This document shows, piece after piece, positions 51,973-61,071 of a stretch of 64,000 nucleotides of DNA. Numbering within the stretch: position 1 is the first letter of the stretch; every line of letters starts with the position of its first letter. A program made the position numbers and the translations under genes. Origin of the DNA: Roseiflexus sp. RS-1 (GTDB lineage Bacteria > Chloroflexota > Chloroflexia > Chloroflexales > Roseiflexaceae); the NCBI RefSeq assembly GCF_000016665.1, contig NC_009523.1, forward strand, positions 5,393,501 to 5,457,500. Reading direction: 5' to 3'. A model generated the notes under the pieces. It saw only the letters and a program-made list of their open reading frames with translations. It searched no databases and was not told the origin of the DNA.

Positions 51973-53913
51973 TTAGATGGATGTGCCATCATTATCATCT
52001 TCCCTGTCATCAGCCCGTTTTTCCAGCAGTTTCTGCCGCTGACAGTAGAAACCGAGCAAATACTCGCCGCTGAGCGATCTTGTACTCACAAAGTCTTCAG
52101 GTGTAAACATGCTCTCAACCTCTGCAATCAGGTTCTTGTAGTAGTAGGCTCTACCGCCCAGACGCATGAGATAAGGCATGAGCAGATCGTGAATCTGCTT
52201 CCATGTGCGGAAGGGGCGCTGTGAAAATTGCTGCATATAGCGGATTGCGTTTGTTGGACGATTTTGCTCTGCTTTATAGAGTGCTCGCTCTTCAATAACA
52301 TCAGCAATCGCCAACAAACGACCGTAGAGATAATCCCTCGTTCTCCTGGTTTCATCGAGCGCCATGTCGTATTGCTCCTTTCCATACATATATTTTCGGT
52401 AGAGTGCACAGGCGATGGTAAGGACTTTCTCCTTCTGGTCATCGCTCAAAACGACCGGGTTGGAAGCCCGCCTGATCGCTGACTCAACCAGATCACGCGG
52501 TAACGGTTGACCATCCACAATGCAGGGAAGCAGACGCTTAATCGTTGCCTGCTTCAATCTGTCATCAAGACGACGACCATACGCCGCCTCAGCAATGTCA
52601 GCCGGCGCAGGTGCGCCAATAAATGGAATCCTGCGCCTGTAAAGCTTCCCATTTGTATCGCGTTCTTCAATCACCCGATAGGTGTGTCGCCAGGCGCAGG
52701 TGTCATGCCATGTTTCGATGCGATCAAGAAAATCCGAACCTTTCAAGGTGCGATAATAGATAACCGCCAATCGCCCTGGCGTCGCCGAGTCAACCCCCAT
52801 CACAACGACGTCCGTTCGATCACCAATCTCCTGGCGATAGCCAGCGATTTTCTTCTTCAGGCGAATAGCGACGTCCTGAGCAGTGTCAATACTCTTGTCA
52901 TCAGATGGGAGATCGCCGAAGAGAGTGGCAATCGGGTCATCGGTTGGTTGTGGCACTGTCACTGTCGCGCCCGAGATTGCCCAGGCAACAATCGCCAGAT
53001 CACCGTCACGGTACCCCTGTCGGTCGATCAACCACATTAGTGCGTAATGTGCTTTATGCGACGCCTCTAAACTGACGCTACAAGCCTGCTCGTCGGTGAT
53101 AAATCGTCCGCGAAAGGTAAAACCTTGGGTATCATTGGACGAGATTAGTTTGGCATTGTCTCCTTCACGGCGAATATATTTTGGGTGATTGTTGGTCAGC
53201 GTCCGCTCTTCTCCGATCACGAAACAGATTTCGCTTGTTCCTGATCTGTGATTCAGGTAATAGTCGATCCAACTGTCCCATACTTTCGTATCACGCCACA
53301 CGCGACTTTCAGTATCTCCTGGTATCTCTACGACCCATCGCACGACCGCGTCACCCTGATCATTCAATACATCAAAGATAGTTCCACGACGTTTCTCTGG
53401 CTCAATGTCATCTTTTGCGAGTAATCGCCGATGATCGATCAGTAAGACACCTTCTTTCACCAGATCAGCCATGAGTGTCCCCTTTTGGATGTACTTGAGT
53501 ATTGCCGAAACCTTCGGATGTAGGCATTTGGAGTTCCAGCCCGACAGCAACGTGACGAAGTTTTGATGCGGCTCCGCGGGATTGCGCTGAAAACCAGAAG
53601 TCACCTTACCGCCGTACTTGACAAAATCTCCCGCCAGGTACTGCAATTTATCGCAGAGTGGATGGCATTCTGGTTTGCTACCGCTGCGACTGGCGGATGA
53701 TTCTGTTGCAGGTATGATCGTCACCGCATCGTCTTTTGAAACCAACTGGGCGCGACGAAAGTTACCACAGCCGTCAATGACGACCTCGATATGCGCCTGG
53801 ATGGTGATATGACAGATCGGTAGCAACGGTCGCTTCGTACCGGAAACGTAGCCGACGAGTCCTCCCTTGGCACACTGTTCATACGTCTCATACAGGCTCT
53901 GCATCCAGTTCAT
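51973..53913 (-). CDS. cas8c: CRISPR-associated Cas8c (Csd1), Cascade large subunit
   Basis: The 646-residue large subunit recognises the PAM and positions the target DNA. It begins MNWMQSLYETYEQCAKGGLV and has the Csd1 sequence pattern: HITIQAHIEVVIDGCGNF, then ATESSASRSGSKPECHPLCD, and CRQ-like features near the C-terminus (SLSGEYLLGFYCQRQKLLEK). GGAGG with a six-base spacer before the ATG at 53911-53913 fixes the start. It begins one base after the cas5c stop. Confidence 0.95.
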   Translation of the reverse strand: MNWMQSLYETYEQCAKGGLVGYVSGTKRPLLPICHITIQAHIEVVIDGCGNFRRAQLVSKDDAVTIIPATESSASRSGSKPECHPLCDKLQYLAGDFVKYGGKVTSGFQRNPAEPHQNFVTLLSGWNSKCLHPKVSAILKYIQKGTLMADLVKEGVLLIDHRRLLAKDDIEPEKRRGTIFDVLNDQGDAVVRWVVEIPGDTESRVWRDTKVWDSWIDYYLNHRSGTSEICFVIGEERTLTNNHPKYIRREGDNAKLISSNDTQGFTFRGRFITDEQACSVSLEASHKAHYALMWLIDRQGYRDGDLAIVAWAISGATVTVPQPTDDPIATLFGDLPSDDKSIDTAQDVAIRLKKKIAGYRQEIGDRTDVVVMGVDSATPGRLAVIYYRTLKGSDFLDRIETWHDTCAWRHTYRVIEERDTNGKLYRRRIPFIGAPAPADIAEAAYGRRLDDRLKQATIKRLLPCIVDGQPLPRDLVESAIRRASNPVVLSDDQKEKVLTIACALYRKYMYGKEQYDMALDETRRTRDYLYGRLLAIADVIEERALYKAEQNRPTNAIRYMQQFSQRPFRTWKQIHDLLMPYLMRLGGRAYYYKNLIAEVESMFTPEDFVSTRSLSGEYLLGFYCQRQKLLEKRADDREDDNDGTSI

Positions 53914-53914
53914 C

Positions 53915-54643
53915 TTACTGCCTCCCTTCTTCATCGCCTTCCAGCAAGTTTTTCTCTTGCAATCCCACCGTAGCAGGTGGTTTAGCATTCATCGGGCGCA
54001 CAAATCTGCGCAGGATTTTGTTCTGATCATCTGGCCTTGGAAAAGTGATGATTCCATCCTTCATGGTTGCGCGCCAGAACCGCGCCCAAAATTCACCAGG
54101 TTTGTACTCATCAGGGTAGTCAAAGCCGTGAAACATAACGCCAAGCGACAACTCGCCGTAGTTGTCGTAGAATCCTTCCCCCTCGCCAAACTTGCACGGT
54201 TCAACATATCCCTGACATTCGCGTGTACCGAGAAATACATCTCGCCTGCCGCCACGATCTATCATTCGCCTGGCCACCGAATGATGCTTGTGTTCATTGC
54301 GATCATGTTCCAGATCGGGACGATTCTTATTCCACTCAAAATGCGCCTGAACCTGATACTCGACATCGGCAAGATAGGTGTAGATTGCGAGATCGTTGCC
54401 ACTCGCGTGATACTTGAGTGGCTTTACGCTACGCGGCTGCGTGCGGATAGGCTTCATGACCCGCACTTTGTCAATGATCCAGACAATAGTCGGCTTCCAG
54501 TAGACCGAGCTTAATATCCCTTTCAGCGCCTCATACGTGGGAACCTGGTATGAGTATTTTTCCCCGCCAATGCGAGTGAGTGGATCGGTGAACAGGGCAT
54601 ATCTTCCCCATACCTTGAACGTCACACTGTTTCGATGATCCAT
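53915..54643 (-). CDS. cas5c: CRISPR-associated Cas5c, crRNA processing endonuclease
   Basis: In type I-C there is no Cas6; Cas5c cleaves the pre-crRNA at the base of the repeat hairpin and stays bound to the 5' handle. The 242-residue protein begins [18 protein letters not shown] and has the family segments [59 protein letters not shown] and [10 protein letters not shown]. It overlaps nothing and lies 11 bp after cas3. Any RNA with a repeat-like hairpin in the same cell is a candidate substrate, which matters for the elements at 50712-50744 and 57499-57544. Confidence 0.95.
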   Translation of the reverse strand: MDHRNSVTFKVWGRYALFTDPLTRIGGEKYSYQVPTYEALKGILSSVYWKPTIVWIIDKVRVMKPIRTQPRSVKPLKYHASGNDLAIYTYLADVEYQVQAHFEWNKNRPDLEHDRNEHKHHSVARRMIDRGGRRDVFLGTRECQGYVEPCKFGEGEGFYDNYGELSLGVMFHGFDYPDEYKPGEFWARFWRATMKDGIITFPRPDDQNKILRRFVRPMNAKPPATVGLQEKNLLEGDEEGRQ

Positions 54644-54654
54644 GAAGACCCTCC

Positions 54655-57378
54655 TTATACAATGAGTGTATCCATATCGTTAACCGGATCATGACTCCAA
54701 CCAAACTCCTTACTGTAATATCGCTCATCCAGATAGTGGATCCCTGAATTCGTCTCAAGGATGGCACCAACTCGATTTAATTCTTCAAATTGACGCCGAA
54801 ATAAACATACTGAGAATCTCTGTGCCTGTCTGAGGAATTTCACCCGATTATCAAGTTCTGACGCGCTACACAATGCATTAATAATCGTTTTACCCTCATC
54901 ACCATACGGCACAATGACCCCGATTGTGGGTGAATCAATCACGCAAAACTCTCTAGCGGCGGATTGGAATGACTGATTCAAGAGGAGCGGTGGATTCACC
55001 CCACGACTCGAACGGTATGATGCCACCGAAAGCTCGTTTGTTGACAGCAATCTGAACAGTGTATCATCCCTCCCAACCGCTGAGCTCGAACGAACGAGAT
55101 AGTCCATTTCATCTTTCCTGGAAGAATAGTAATACCTGTAATAGGTAGTGATTGCTTCTAATCCGATAAAGTCGTTCCCGGATTTGAACTCACTAAGAAC
55201 TCTTTGCGCCTGATCTCGACCGATCTTAATGTCGAGAAGCTGGTCGATATCCTCTTCCTGTGGATTGACAATCCAAACTTTTCCTGGTGTCGCGCGTAAT
55301 CCATGGCGGTTGCAGCGTCCGGCTGACTGCGCGACCGAGTCCAACCCTGCGAGCGAGCGAATAACTGCGCCGAAATCAATATCTACACCTGCCTCGATAA
55401 GTTGCGTACTCACGCAGATAACAGGTTCTTTTGCCGCTAATTTTTCCTTGATGGTATTCAGCACATCCATTCGGTGTGCAGGGCACATATTGGTGCTCAG
55501 ATGATATGTTGGCGCCAGACGCCTGACTTTGATTTGTTCATACAATGTTCGCGCCATCGCTCGCGTATTGACCACGATCAGAACACTGCCCTCCGAATCC
55601 AGTGCCCGTCCGGCAAGATCGACGATCTCATCATTCGTCATTCCTCCATCTTTACGTGCATAGTGAACCTCGACGCGCTGCATGCTCTTGAACAGTTCCA
55701 CTTCGTTCAGGATGATTCGTTGTTCCTGCTTAACAATAAGCGAACGGTATGGATTGTCCGGTAGTCGATCCAGCGGCGGCTGTGTAGCCGTACAAAGGAC
55801 AACCGTTGAGCCACAACTATGCGCTAAAAAACGCAGAGCCACGTTCAGCATATGGACGATTCTAATTGGAACTGTCTGCACCTCATCTAAGATAATCACC
55901 GCTTTTGCCAGTTGATGCATGCGACGAGTATCGCGCGTGCCTGCACCGAACAAGGCCTCTAAGAATTGGACCTGCGTGGTGCATACAATCGGCGCATCCC
56001 AGTTTTCCGCCAGCAGGCTATGACGACGATGCGTATCTTCTTCTGGAACAAAATTGGAGTGGTGTTCGAGTACGACACGACCGCGTTCACTTTCAGGCTC
56101 AAGAATTGTTCGCAGGGTGTCAGCATTCTGGTCAATAATCGTAATGTATGGCGCCACGTAAAAAACCCTGTCCATCCCGTGATGCTTTGCATGGTGTAGC
56201 GCAAAGCGTAGACTTGCCAGAGTCTTGCCACCGCCAGTCGGTACAGTCAGTTGGTAAATGCCCTTTGGTTTCGTAGCTGCTTCACGGCATGCCCGCGCCA
56301 CCTGTGATCGCAGTTGATATACTTCCCGCGCCTGGCTACCTTCCTTCGTTTGTGCGACTGCCTGTGCAAATTCATTAAATGTTTTCTCCAGTCGCTCAAT
56401 CAGCATATCCCAGGATACATAGTTGCCATAACTACGGATTACACTGTTTTCAGGAAACTCGAAATCAGCAGTGTTCAGGCGATCTGCATCCAGAAGACAA
56501 CTCAGCAGGAAACGAGCCAGAATACCGAGTTTGAAAGCAATAGTCTCCTTTGAGTCGTTCTGTTCTCTCAGACTTTGAAGTTTTTGCATGAATTGTTTTA
56601 ATATATCCAGCGTAAGAGTTTTATTGAGACCATCCTCGATCTCAGGTAACTTACCCCTGGCTTCAGATACATGTGTTACACTATCATCTTTAGTAATACG
56701 TCGACTGAAGTTATCTTCACCTGTGGGTGTCAGACAATCGATCAGTCCGGAGTGGTGCGAAGCTATTGCCAGAGCCAGAAATTGCGCAAGGAACTCGCCT
56801 TCCTTGCCTAAATGGCTGCATTTCTCATATACAAGCTGTGCCCCTGCTGTAGAGTGATCTATTTTTCCCTTCCGCGACTCATAATCTATATAGTCATCTT
56901 CATCTGGATTTTTCAACCCTGTAGCAGACTTCAGGTAATCCTGAAACTCCTTGCTGGCTTTTCCGAAGTCGTGTGCCAGTCCCATGACTTCTCCAAGTTC
57001 TGGCAATCCTATTTTTCCGGCAAAACGCTTCGCCAGTTCTGCGGTTCCTTTCAGATGATCAACTAAAGATTGTTCTTTACCATCGCGTTCGCGTCGATGC
57101 GCAATCAGAGCATCCTGCAACTTCATCTCACTCACGCCATACACCCTCGCCATCTTTCGCACCTCCGCTTCCAGCGTCCCGCGCAGCCCCTCCGGTCCCA
57201 GCACTTCCACATCGGCGCCCCAGCCGCGGATCCAGGGCAGCATCTCTTTCGGCTCAGCGATCTGTGCTCGCCACACCAGCGATCCGTCGGGTTGCGGCTC
57301 GGTGCGCTCGGAGCGGTGCCAGCGCGTCTCCTGCACCCGTCGCGCCACATGCGGGCTGAACCGTAGCACAACTTCCAC
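54655..57378 (-). CDS. cas3: CRISPR-associated Cas3 nuclease-helicase with N-terminal WYL remnant
   Basis: From GTG 57378 the product has 907 residues. The Cas3 part begins at [19 protein letters not shown] (ATG 57124-57126, 823 residues). It shows the HD nuclease ([39 protein letters not shown]), the helicase Walker A ([20 protein letters not shown]), the Walker B-type ILDEVQTVP and [10 protein letters not shown]. The preceding 82 residues ([20 protein letters not shown], then [16 protein letters not shown]) are not Cas3: they match the C-terminal end of WYL-domain regulators. Either translation starts at 57126 and the first part is a fossil, or a fusion protein is made. Confidence 0.93.
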   Translation of the reverse strand: MEVVLRFSPHVARRVQETRWHRSERTEPQPDGSLVWRAQIAEPKEMLPWIRGWGADVEVLGPEGLRGTLEAEVRKMARVYGVSEMKLQDALIAHRRERDGKEQSLVDHLKGTAELAKRFAGKIGLPELGEVMGLAHDFGKASKEFQDYLKSATGLKNPDEDDYIDYESRKGKIDHSTAGAQLVYEKCSHLGKEGEFLAQFLALAIASHHSGLIDCLTPTGEDNFSRRITKDDSVTHVSEARGKLPEIEDGLNKTLTLDILKQFMQKLQSLREQNDSKETIAFKLGILARFLLSCLLDADRLNTADFEFPENSVIRSYGNYVSWDMLIERLEKTFNEFAQAVAQTKEGSQAREVYQLRSQVARACREAATKPKGIYQLTVPTGGGKTLASLRFALHHAKHHGMDRVFYVAPYITIIDQNADTLRTILEPESERGRVVLEHHSNFVPEEDTHRRHSLLAENWDAPIVCTTQVQFLEALFGAGTRDTRRMHQLAKAVIILDEVQTVPIRIVHMLNVALRFLAHSCGSTVVLCTATQPPLDRLPDNPYRSLIVKQEQRIILNEVELFKSMQRVEVHYARKDGGMTNDEIVDLAGRALDSEGSVLIVVNTRAMARTLYEQIKVRRLAPTYHLSTNMCPAHRMDVLNTIKEKLAAKEPVICVSTQLIEAGVDIDFGAVIRSLAGLDSVAQSAGRCNRHGLRATPGKVWIVNPQEEDIDQLLDIKIGRDQAQRVLSEFKSGNDFIGLEAITTYYRYYYSSRKDEMDYLVRSSSAVGRDDTLFRLLSTNELSVASYRSSRGVNPPLLLNQSFQSAAREFCVIDSPTIGVIVPYGDEGKTIINALCSASELDNRVKFLRQAQRFSVCLFRRQFEELNRVGAILETNSGIHYLDERYYSKEFGWSHDPVNDMDTLIV

Positions 57379-57500
57379 CGGCTCATCTTCCGATGTCCAG
57401 ATACCCCATGCGTCGGCTAGATAACTGCGCGGGTCAAAGTCGTCGGGTATCTGATAGGCTTCAGTGGTTAGCTCGGCACGGCGAATGCGCTCGATCTTGT
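57133..57500 (-). pseudogene. C-terminal fragment of a WYL-domain regulator, in frame with cas3
   Basis: The open frame reads KIERIRRAELTTEAYQIPDD, then FDPRSYLADAWGIWTSEDE, and continues into cas3 without a stop. These are the last 125 or so residues of a WYL-type regulator, including the segment [14 protein letters not shown] and the terminal [10 protein letters not shown]. The regulator's N-terminal DNA-binding domain is missing. The upstream edge is a TGA that lies inside a CRISPR-repeat-like sequence, so a deletion between repeats probably removed the front half of the gene. WYL regulators often stand before type I cas operons. Confidence 0.8.
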
Positions 57501-57544
57501 TTCAATCCACGCCTTCTGCGTTTCAATCCGCGAGGAAAGGCGAC
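57499..57544 (-). repeat. Degenerate, compressed CRISPR repeats upstream of cas3
   Basis: 57499-57519 reads GTTTCAATCCACGCCTTCTG and matches the first 18 bases of the repeat. It runs directly into 57520-57544, a second partial unit starting GTTTCAATCCGCGAGG and ending GGCGAC. The outer arms CGCCTT and AAGGCG can still pair, with a larger loop. The element lies between the candidate promoter and cas3 and would be in the cas mRNA leader. Confidence 0.8.
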
Positions 57545-57566
57545 TAAAACACCGTGCATTGCGCAA

Positions 57567-57595
57567 AATATAGCACAAATGATCTACTTTTTCAA
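57567..57595 (-). promoter_or_regulatory. Candidate promoter of the cas operon
   Basis: On the minus strand TTGAAA (57590-57595) and TATATT (57567-57572) are separated by 17 bases. A transcript would begin near 57560 and first pass through the repeat-like element, then the WYL fragment and cas3. Confidence 0.6.
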
Positions 57596-57824
57596 TCCCT
57601 TCGCGCTGCCGTTGATCGCTGCTCGTCGGCGGCTTGCCCGCAGCGCTGGCCCGATTGGTCCGCTATAGCGACTCTAGCACACGAGTGTTGCATGTAATGC
57701 AACATTTCATGTGTATTTTTCCTGGTCACAGATCTCGCCTGTGCACGTCTCTGCTCCGATGGCGCCGCTGACAGACGCACCATCCTGAGTTCACCTGCTT
57801 GCCTGTTTGTTTGCTTGTTTGTTC

Positions 57825-57857
57825 GTTTCAATCCACGCCTTCTGGGGGAAAGGCGAT
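57825..57857 (-). repeat. Solo CRISPR repeat, three mismatches
   Basis: A 33-base unit starting GTTTCAATCCACGCCTTCTG and ending AAAGGCGAT agrees with the array repeat in 30 of 33 positions. It stands alone, 280 bp from the other relics. On the minus strand it is followed by a low-complexity stretch (GAACAAACAAGCAAACAAAC) that could play the part of a spacer. Confidence 0.85.
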
Positions 57858-57990
57858 CTTGCAACTGGAAGTTCAGCGACGGGGAACAGTGGGAGAACAA
57901 CGGGGTTCTTTGTCCATTGTAGCATGGGGATGTGTCAGGGAATGTCACAAGGGGCAAAGGTCATACGATAACGATACAGGATAGGAGATT

Positions 57991-58160
57991 ACAGGTCGGC
58001 ACGGATTTCAGAGCACATGGATCGGCACACGCACTGCGGATGGGCACGGATTTCTTCATAACAGAATCCGTGGCAATCCGTTCGATCCGTGCCAATCCGT
58101 GGTTTCTTTTTGAAAAGCGCGTGGATCGGCACGGTTTTTTCTCCCAACATCCGCAGCAAT
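57991..58160 (+). repeat. Island-flanking repeat, right copy
   Basis: 58076-58109 matches 40698-40731 in 32 of 34 positions, same orientation. Around it the region contains several more shuffled pieces of the form GGATCGGCACGG and CCGTGCCAATCCGTGG. The two copies bracket the whole CRISPR-Cas locus. Confidence 0.8.
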
Positions 58161-58270
58161 CCGTAGTTCATTATGAATGCGCACGTTGCACCCCAACAGC
58201 GCAGGACGCTTGACGTTCTCTTATCGTCAGCCGTATCATGGGGGCACAGGAACATTCACAGGAGAGAACA

Positions 58271-58954
58271 ATGGCTGATACTGTAGCCCTTCCAACGATA
58301 ACGCTCCGATCTCTGGATGCAGGTTGGAACTATGAGCGTTGGGAGCGCGAACTTCCTGATGACGGCAATCGCTACGAGGTGATCGAGGGCATTCTGTACA
58401 TGACTACTGCACCGGGTTATTTCCACCAGTGGATCGTGCGTCGTCTGGATCAATACGTCGGCGTGCCGCTGGAACAACAAGGGCTGGCATATGCCGCCAC
58501 TGCGCCGATTGGCGTGCTGATGCCCGGTTGTGAGCCGGTACAGCCGGATTTTGCGCTGGTACGCCGTGATCGCGCGGGCATCATCAGCGAACGCCGTATC
58601 CGCGGCGCCCCCGATCTGATCGCGGAAGTGCTGTCACCATCAAATCCTGAGCAGGACACGGTGATCAAAAGGCGCGTCTACGCCCGTGCAGGCGTGCCCG
58701 AGTACTGGATCATTCGCCCTGAAACGCGCGATGTGCTGGTGTGTCGCAACCCCGACGCCACGCTCGGCGATTATACATTCACGCTGCTGGTCGGCGCTGC
58801 CGAAACCCTGTTGGCGCACCCGTTTCCGATCAGGATGTCGGTATCGATGATGATCAGCCCGCTCACGCTCTACGACCCCATTCGCGCTGACGCAGACTGC
58901 GTAGCCACGCAGTGCTATCCTGCATGTCCTCACGGTCTCGCCACATCCCGATGA
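58271..58954 (+). CDS. Uma2 family endonuclease
   Basis: The 227-residue protein has the PD-(D/E)XK-like Uma2 fold: DDGNRYEVIEGILYMTTAP, PDFALVRRDRAGIIS, IRGAPDLIAEVLSPSNPEQD (Asp, then ExxS), and KRRVYARAGVPEYWIIRPET. Members are abundant in phototrophs and cyanobacteria; their role is not known. The ATG at 58271 follows GGAGA. The C-terminal end (from about 58860) is atypical, being Cys-rich (DADCVATQCYPACPHG), and overlaps a convergent gene by 92 bp, so the true 3' end was probably lost and replaced. Confidence 0.8.
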   Translation: MADTVALPTITLRSLDAGWNYERWERELPDDGNRYEVIEGILYMTTAPGYFHQWIVRRLDQYVGVPLEQQGLAYAATAPIGVLMPGCEPVQPDFALVRRDRAGIISERRIRGAPDLIAEVLSPSNPEQDTVIKRRVYARAGVPEYWIIRPETRDVLVCRNPDATLGDYTFTLLVGAAETLLAHPFPIRMSVSMMISPLTLYDPIRADADCVATQCYPACPHGLATSR

Positions 58955-59105
58955 ACGGCTCATCGGCCAGATTGGTTCGCCGCGTTTTCCTGACAGGCTG
59001 TGTGACAGGATAACGAGTTTTCAGAAAAGCGATAAAGTCGATAACCTGCTTCTGCGCTTCTGGAGGCAACGAAGCTATTTCACGAACGATATTTGCAGGC
59101 TCCAT
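58863..59105 (-). CDS. DUF2281-family antitoxin
   Basis: The 80-residue protein has the DUF2281 pattern: IVREIASLPPEAQKQVIDF, IAFLKTRYPVTQ, then ADEPFIGMWRDREDMQDST and WLRSLRQREWG. Such proteins are antitoxin-like partners of PIN toxins. I see no toxin gene beside it. It is intact and convergent with, and overlaps the 3' end of, the Uma2 gene. The ATG at 59105 opens directly in the conserved helix. Confidence 0.75.
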   Translation of the reverse strand: MEPANIVREIASLPPEAQKQVIDFIAFLKTRYPVTQPVRKTRRTNLADEPFIGMWRDREDMQDSTAWLRSLRQREWGRRA

Positions 59106-59297
59106 AGTTCTTGACCCCCTGCTACCCGGAGTAACAAGATATTGTTAACCCATTCGATGATAGCACAAAACCCGTAAGCTGTCAGCACTGCCTGGAGGGG
59201 CGCCCCTTCGTCCGCTTGACAAATTTCGCTCTCTGTCACTATCCTGATAGTGATACTGTTTTGATCGCTCTCACGTGGCTACCGGACATCTCTCCAT

Positions 59298-60029
59298 ATG
59301 TCGAACACCCTCTACGACGACGCCAGACACATCGTTGCTGCGGCGGAAGGCGCCGGTCTCAGCCTGCGTTTGCTTGGCGGCATCGCAGTGTTCCATCTCT
59401 GCCCGACGGCGCGTCATCCCGATCTCAGTCGTTCGTATAAAGACATCGACATGATCGGGCGCACGGGAGAACGCACTGCGCTCCAGCGCCTGTTCAGCGA
59501 ACAGGGGTACGAGCCAGACCGTGAATTTAACCTGCTGCACGGCGCGCAACGCCTGATCTTTCGTCACCCAACCGATGAGCGTCACATCGACGTGTTTCTC
59601 GACCGGTTTCAGATGTGTCACACGTTCGACCTGCGCGAACGATTGATCCTGCATCCCGTTACCCTGACGCCGTCCGATCTGTTGCTGACCAAGTTGCAGG
59701 TGGTCGAGGCAACGGAGAACGATCTGCGCGATCTGTTCGCCGTTCTTTCCGACCTTCCGCTTGGTGATGCGCCCAACGCCATCGATGCTTCCTATATCGC
59801 ACAACTGGCATCGCGCGATTGGGGCGTCTACCGGACGCTGATGCTCAGTCTGGAGCGACTCGAACAATGGTCTGCCGGACGACCGACGTATGGCGTCTAC
59901 CGGGTTTCGGCGCAGATCGCTGCCTTGCGTGCAGCAATCGAGGCGCATCCGAAGACCGTGGCGTGGAAGATGCGCGCACGGATCGGCGACCGTGTGCGCT
60001 GGTACGACATTCCTGACGAAGGCGGCTAG
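59298..60029 (+). CDS. Nucleotidyltransferase-fold protein (AbiEii-like)
   Basis: The 243-residue protein has an N-terminal nucleotidyltransferase core: RLLGGIAVFHLC (the GG of the GS motif form), SRSYKDIDMIGR with the Asp pair, and HIDVFLDRF with the third Asp. The C-terminal half is helical. Similar proteins are found among AbiE-type toxins and among uncharacterised NTases. No antitoxin-like gene is next to it; it is two bases upstream of a metallophosphoesterase gene (TAGCAATG), so an operon is certain. Role unknown. Confidence 0.7.
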   Translation: MSNTLYDDARHIVAAAEGAGLSLRLLGGIAVFHLCPTARHPDLSRSYKDIDMIGRTGERTALQRLFSEQGYEPDREFNLLHGAQRLIFRHPTDERHIDVFLDRFQMCHTFDLRERLILHPVTLTPSDLLLTKLQVVEATENDLRDLFAVLSDLPLGDAPNAIDASYIAQLASRDWGVYRTLMLSLERLEQWSAGRPTYGVYRVSAQIAALRAAIEAHPKTVAWKMRARIGDRVRWYDIPDEGG

Positions 60030-60031
60030 CA

Positions 60032-61015
60032 ATGTGGATCTTTGGACGCAAGCAACGATCAACCGACAGCGCGCAGGTGCGCCTGTTCTACAGCAGTGAC
60101 ATTCACGGCTCGGAACGCTGCTGGCTCAAGTTTTTGAACGCAGCGCAGTTCTACAATGCGCAGGCGATTATTATGGGCGGCGATCTGACGGGTAAAATGC
60201 TCGTGCCGCTGGTGGAGGAGCCGCAAGGCTATCGAGCGACGTTTCTGGGGCAGGAGACGCTTGCCCGCGACGACGCTGAACTGGCGGCGCTGGAAAAGAA
60301 TATCCGCTTCAACGGGTTTTATCCGTACCGCTGCGCGCCATCCGAGTATCGACGGTTGGAAGAGGAACCCGCCTACCTGGATCAGGTGTTCCGCCGCGTT
60401 ATGATCGACGCAGTACGGCGCTGGGTTGCGCTCGCCGAAGAACGCCTGGCAGGAAGCGGCATTGCCTGCTTTGTGATGGCTGGCAACGACGATGAACCGG
60501 CGCTGGACGAGGTGCTGCGCAACAGCACTTTTGTACGCAACCCGGATGGGTGCATGCTGGAATGGGGACAGTACCAGATCATCGGCGAGTCATGGGTGCC
60601 GCCAACACCCTGGCACAGCCCGCGTGAGATGAGTGAAGAAGAACTGGAGCGCAAAATCCGCACTGTCGCCGACCGCCTTACGCATGATCGTCCGGCAATC
60701 TTCGTGCTGCACAGTCCGCCGTACCGCAGCACGCTCGACGATGCACCGCAGGTGCGCGATGACCTGACAGTTGTCACCGAGGGCGGTCAGGTCGTGATGA
60801 CGCCGGTGGGAAGTATCGCCGTGCGACGGGTGATCGAAGCGTTCCAACCGGTGCTTGCGCTGCACGGACATATTCACGAGTCGCGCGGCGCGGTGCGCAT
60901 CGGGCGCACCCTCTGCATCAACCCCGGCAGCGCGTATGGCGAAGGGGTGCTGCATGGCGCACTGATCACCCTGGAAGGAGATCGCATTCGGGCGCATCAA
61001 CTGGTGAGCGGATAG
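60032..61015 (+). CDS. Metallophosphoesterase (calcineurin-like)
   Basis: The 327-residue enzyme has the dimetal phosphoesterase motifs in order: FYSSDIHGSE (DxH), IIMGGDLTGK (GD), CFVMAGNDDEPAL (GND), FVLHSPPYRST (H) and LALHGHIHES (GHxH), and a final NPGSAYG. This class hydrolyses phosphomonoesters or diesters, often of nucleotides. It follows the nucleotidyltransferase-fold gene directly. Such a pair could act in opposite directions on a nucleotide-modified target, which is inference from gene order only. Confidence 0.85.
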   Translation: MWIFGRKQRSTDSAQVRLFYSSDIHGSERCWLKFLNAAQFYNAQAIIMGGDLTGKMLVPLVEEPQGYRATFLGQETLARDDAELAALEKNIRFNGFYPYRCAPSEYRRLEEEPAYLDQVFRRVMIDAVRRWVALAEERLAGSGIACFVMAGNDDEPALDEVLRNSTFVRNPDGCMLEWGQYQIIGESWVPPTPWHSPREMSEEELERKIRTVADRLTHDRPAIFVLHSPPYRSTLDDAPQVRDDLTVVTEGGQVVMTPVGSIAVRRVIEAFQPVLALHGHIHESRGAVRIGRTLCINPGSAYGEGVLHGALITLEGDRIRAHQLVSG

Positions 61016-61071
61016 CGCACATTGCGCAATCTGGCAAGGGTTGGAAGCACATTAGATAAGGCGAGGACGTT

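Larger units (their letters stand above)
57501..58270. other. Intergenic region with repeat relics and promoter
   Basis: About 770 bp between cas3 and the Uma2 gene. It holds the degenerate repeats, a promoter for cas3, one nearly intact solo repeat, a low-complexity TTTG-rich stretch (57797-57824), and the right copy of the island-flanking repeat. I see no gene. Confidence 0.6.
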
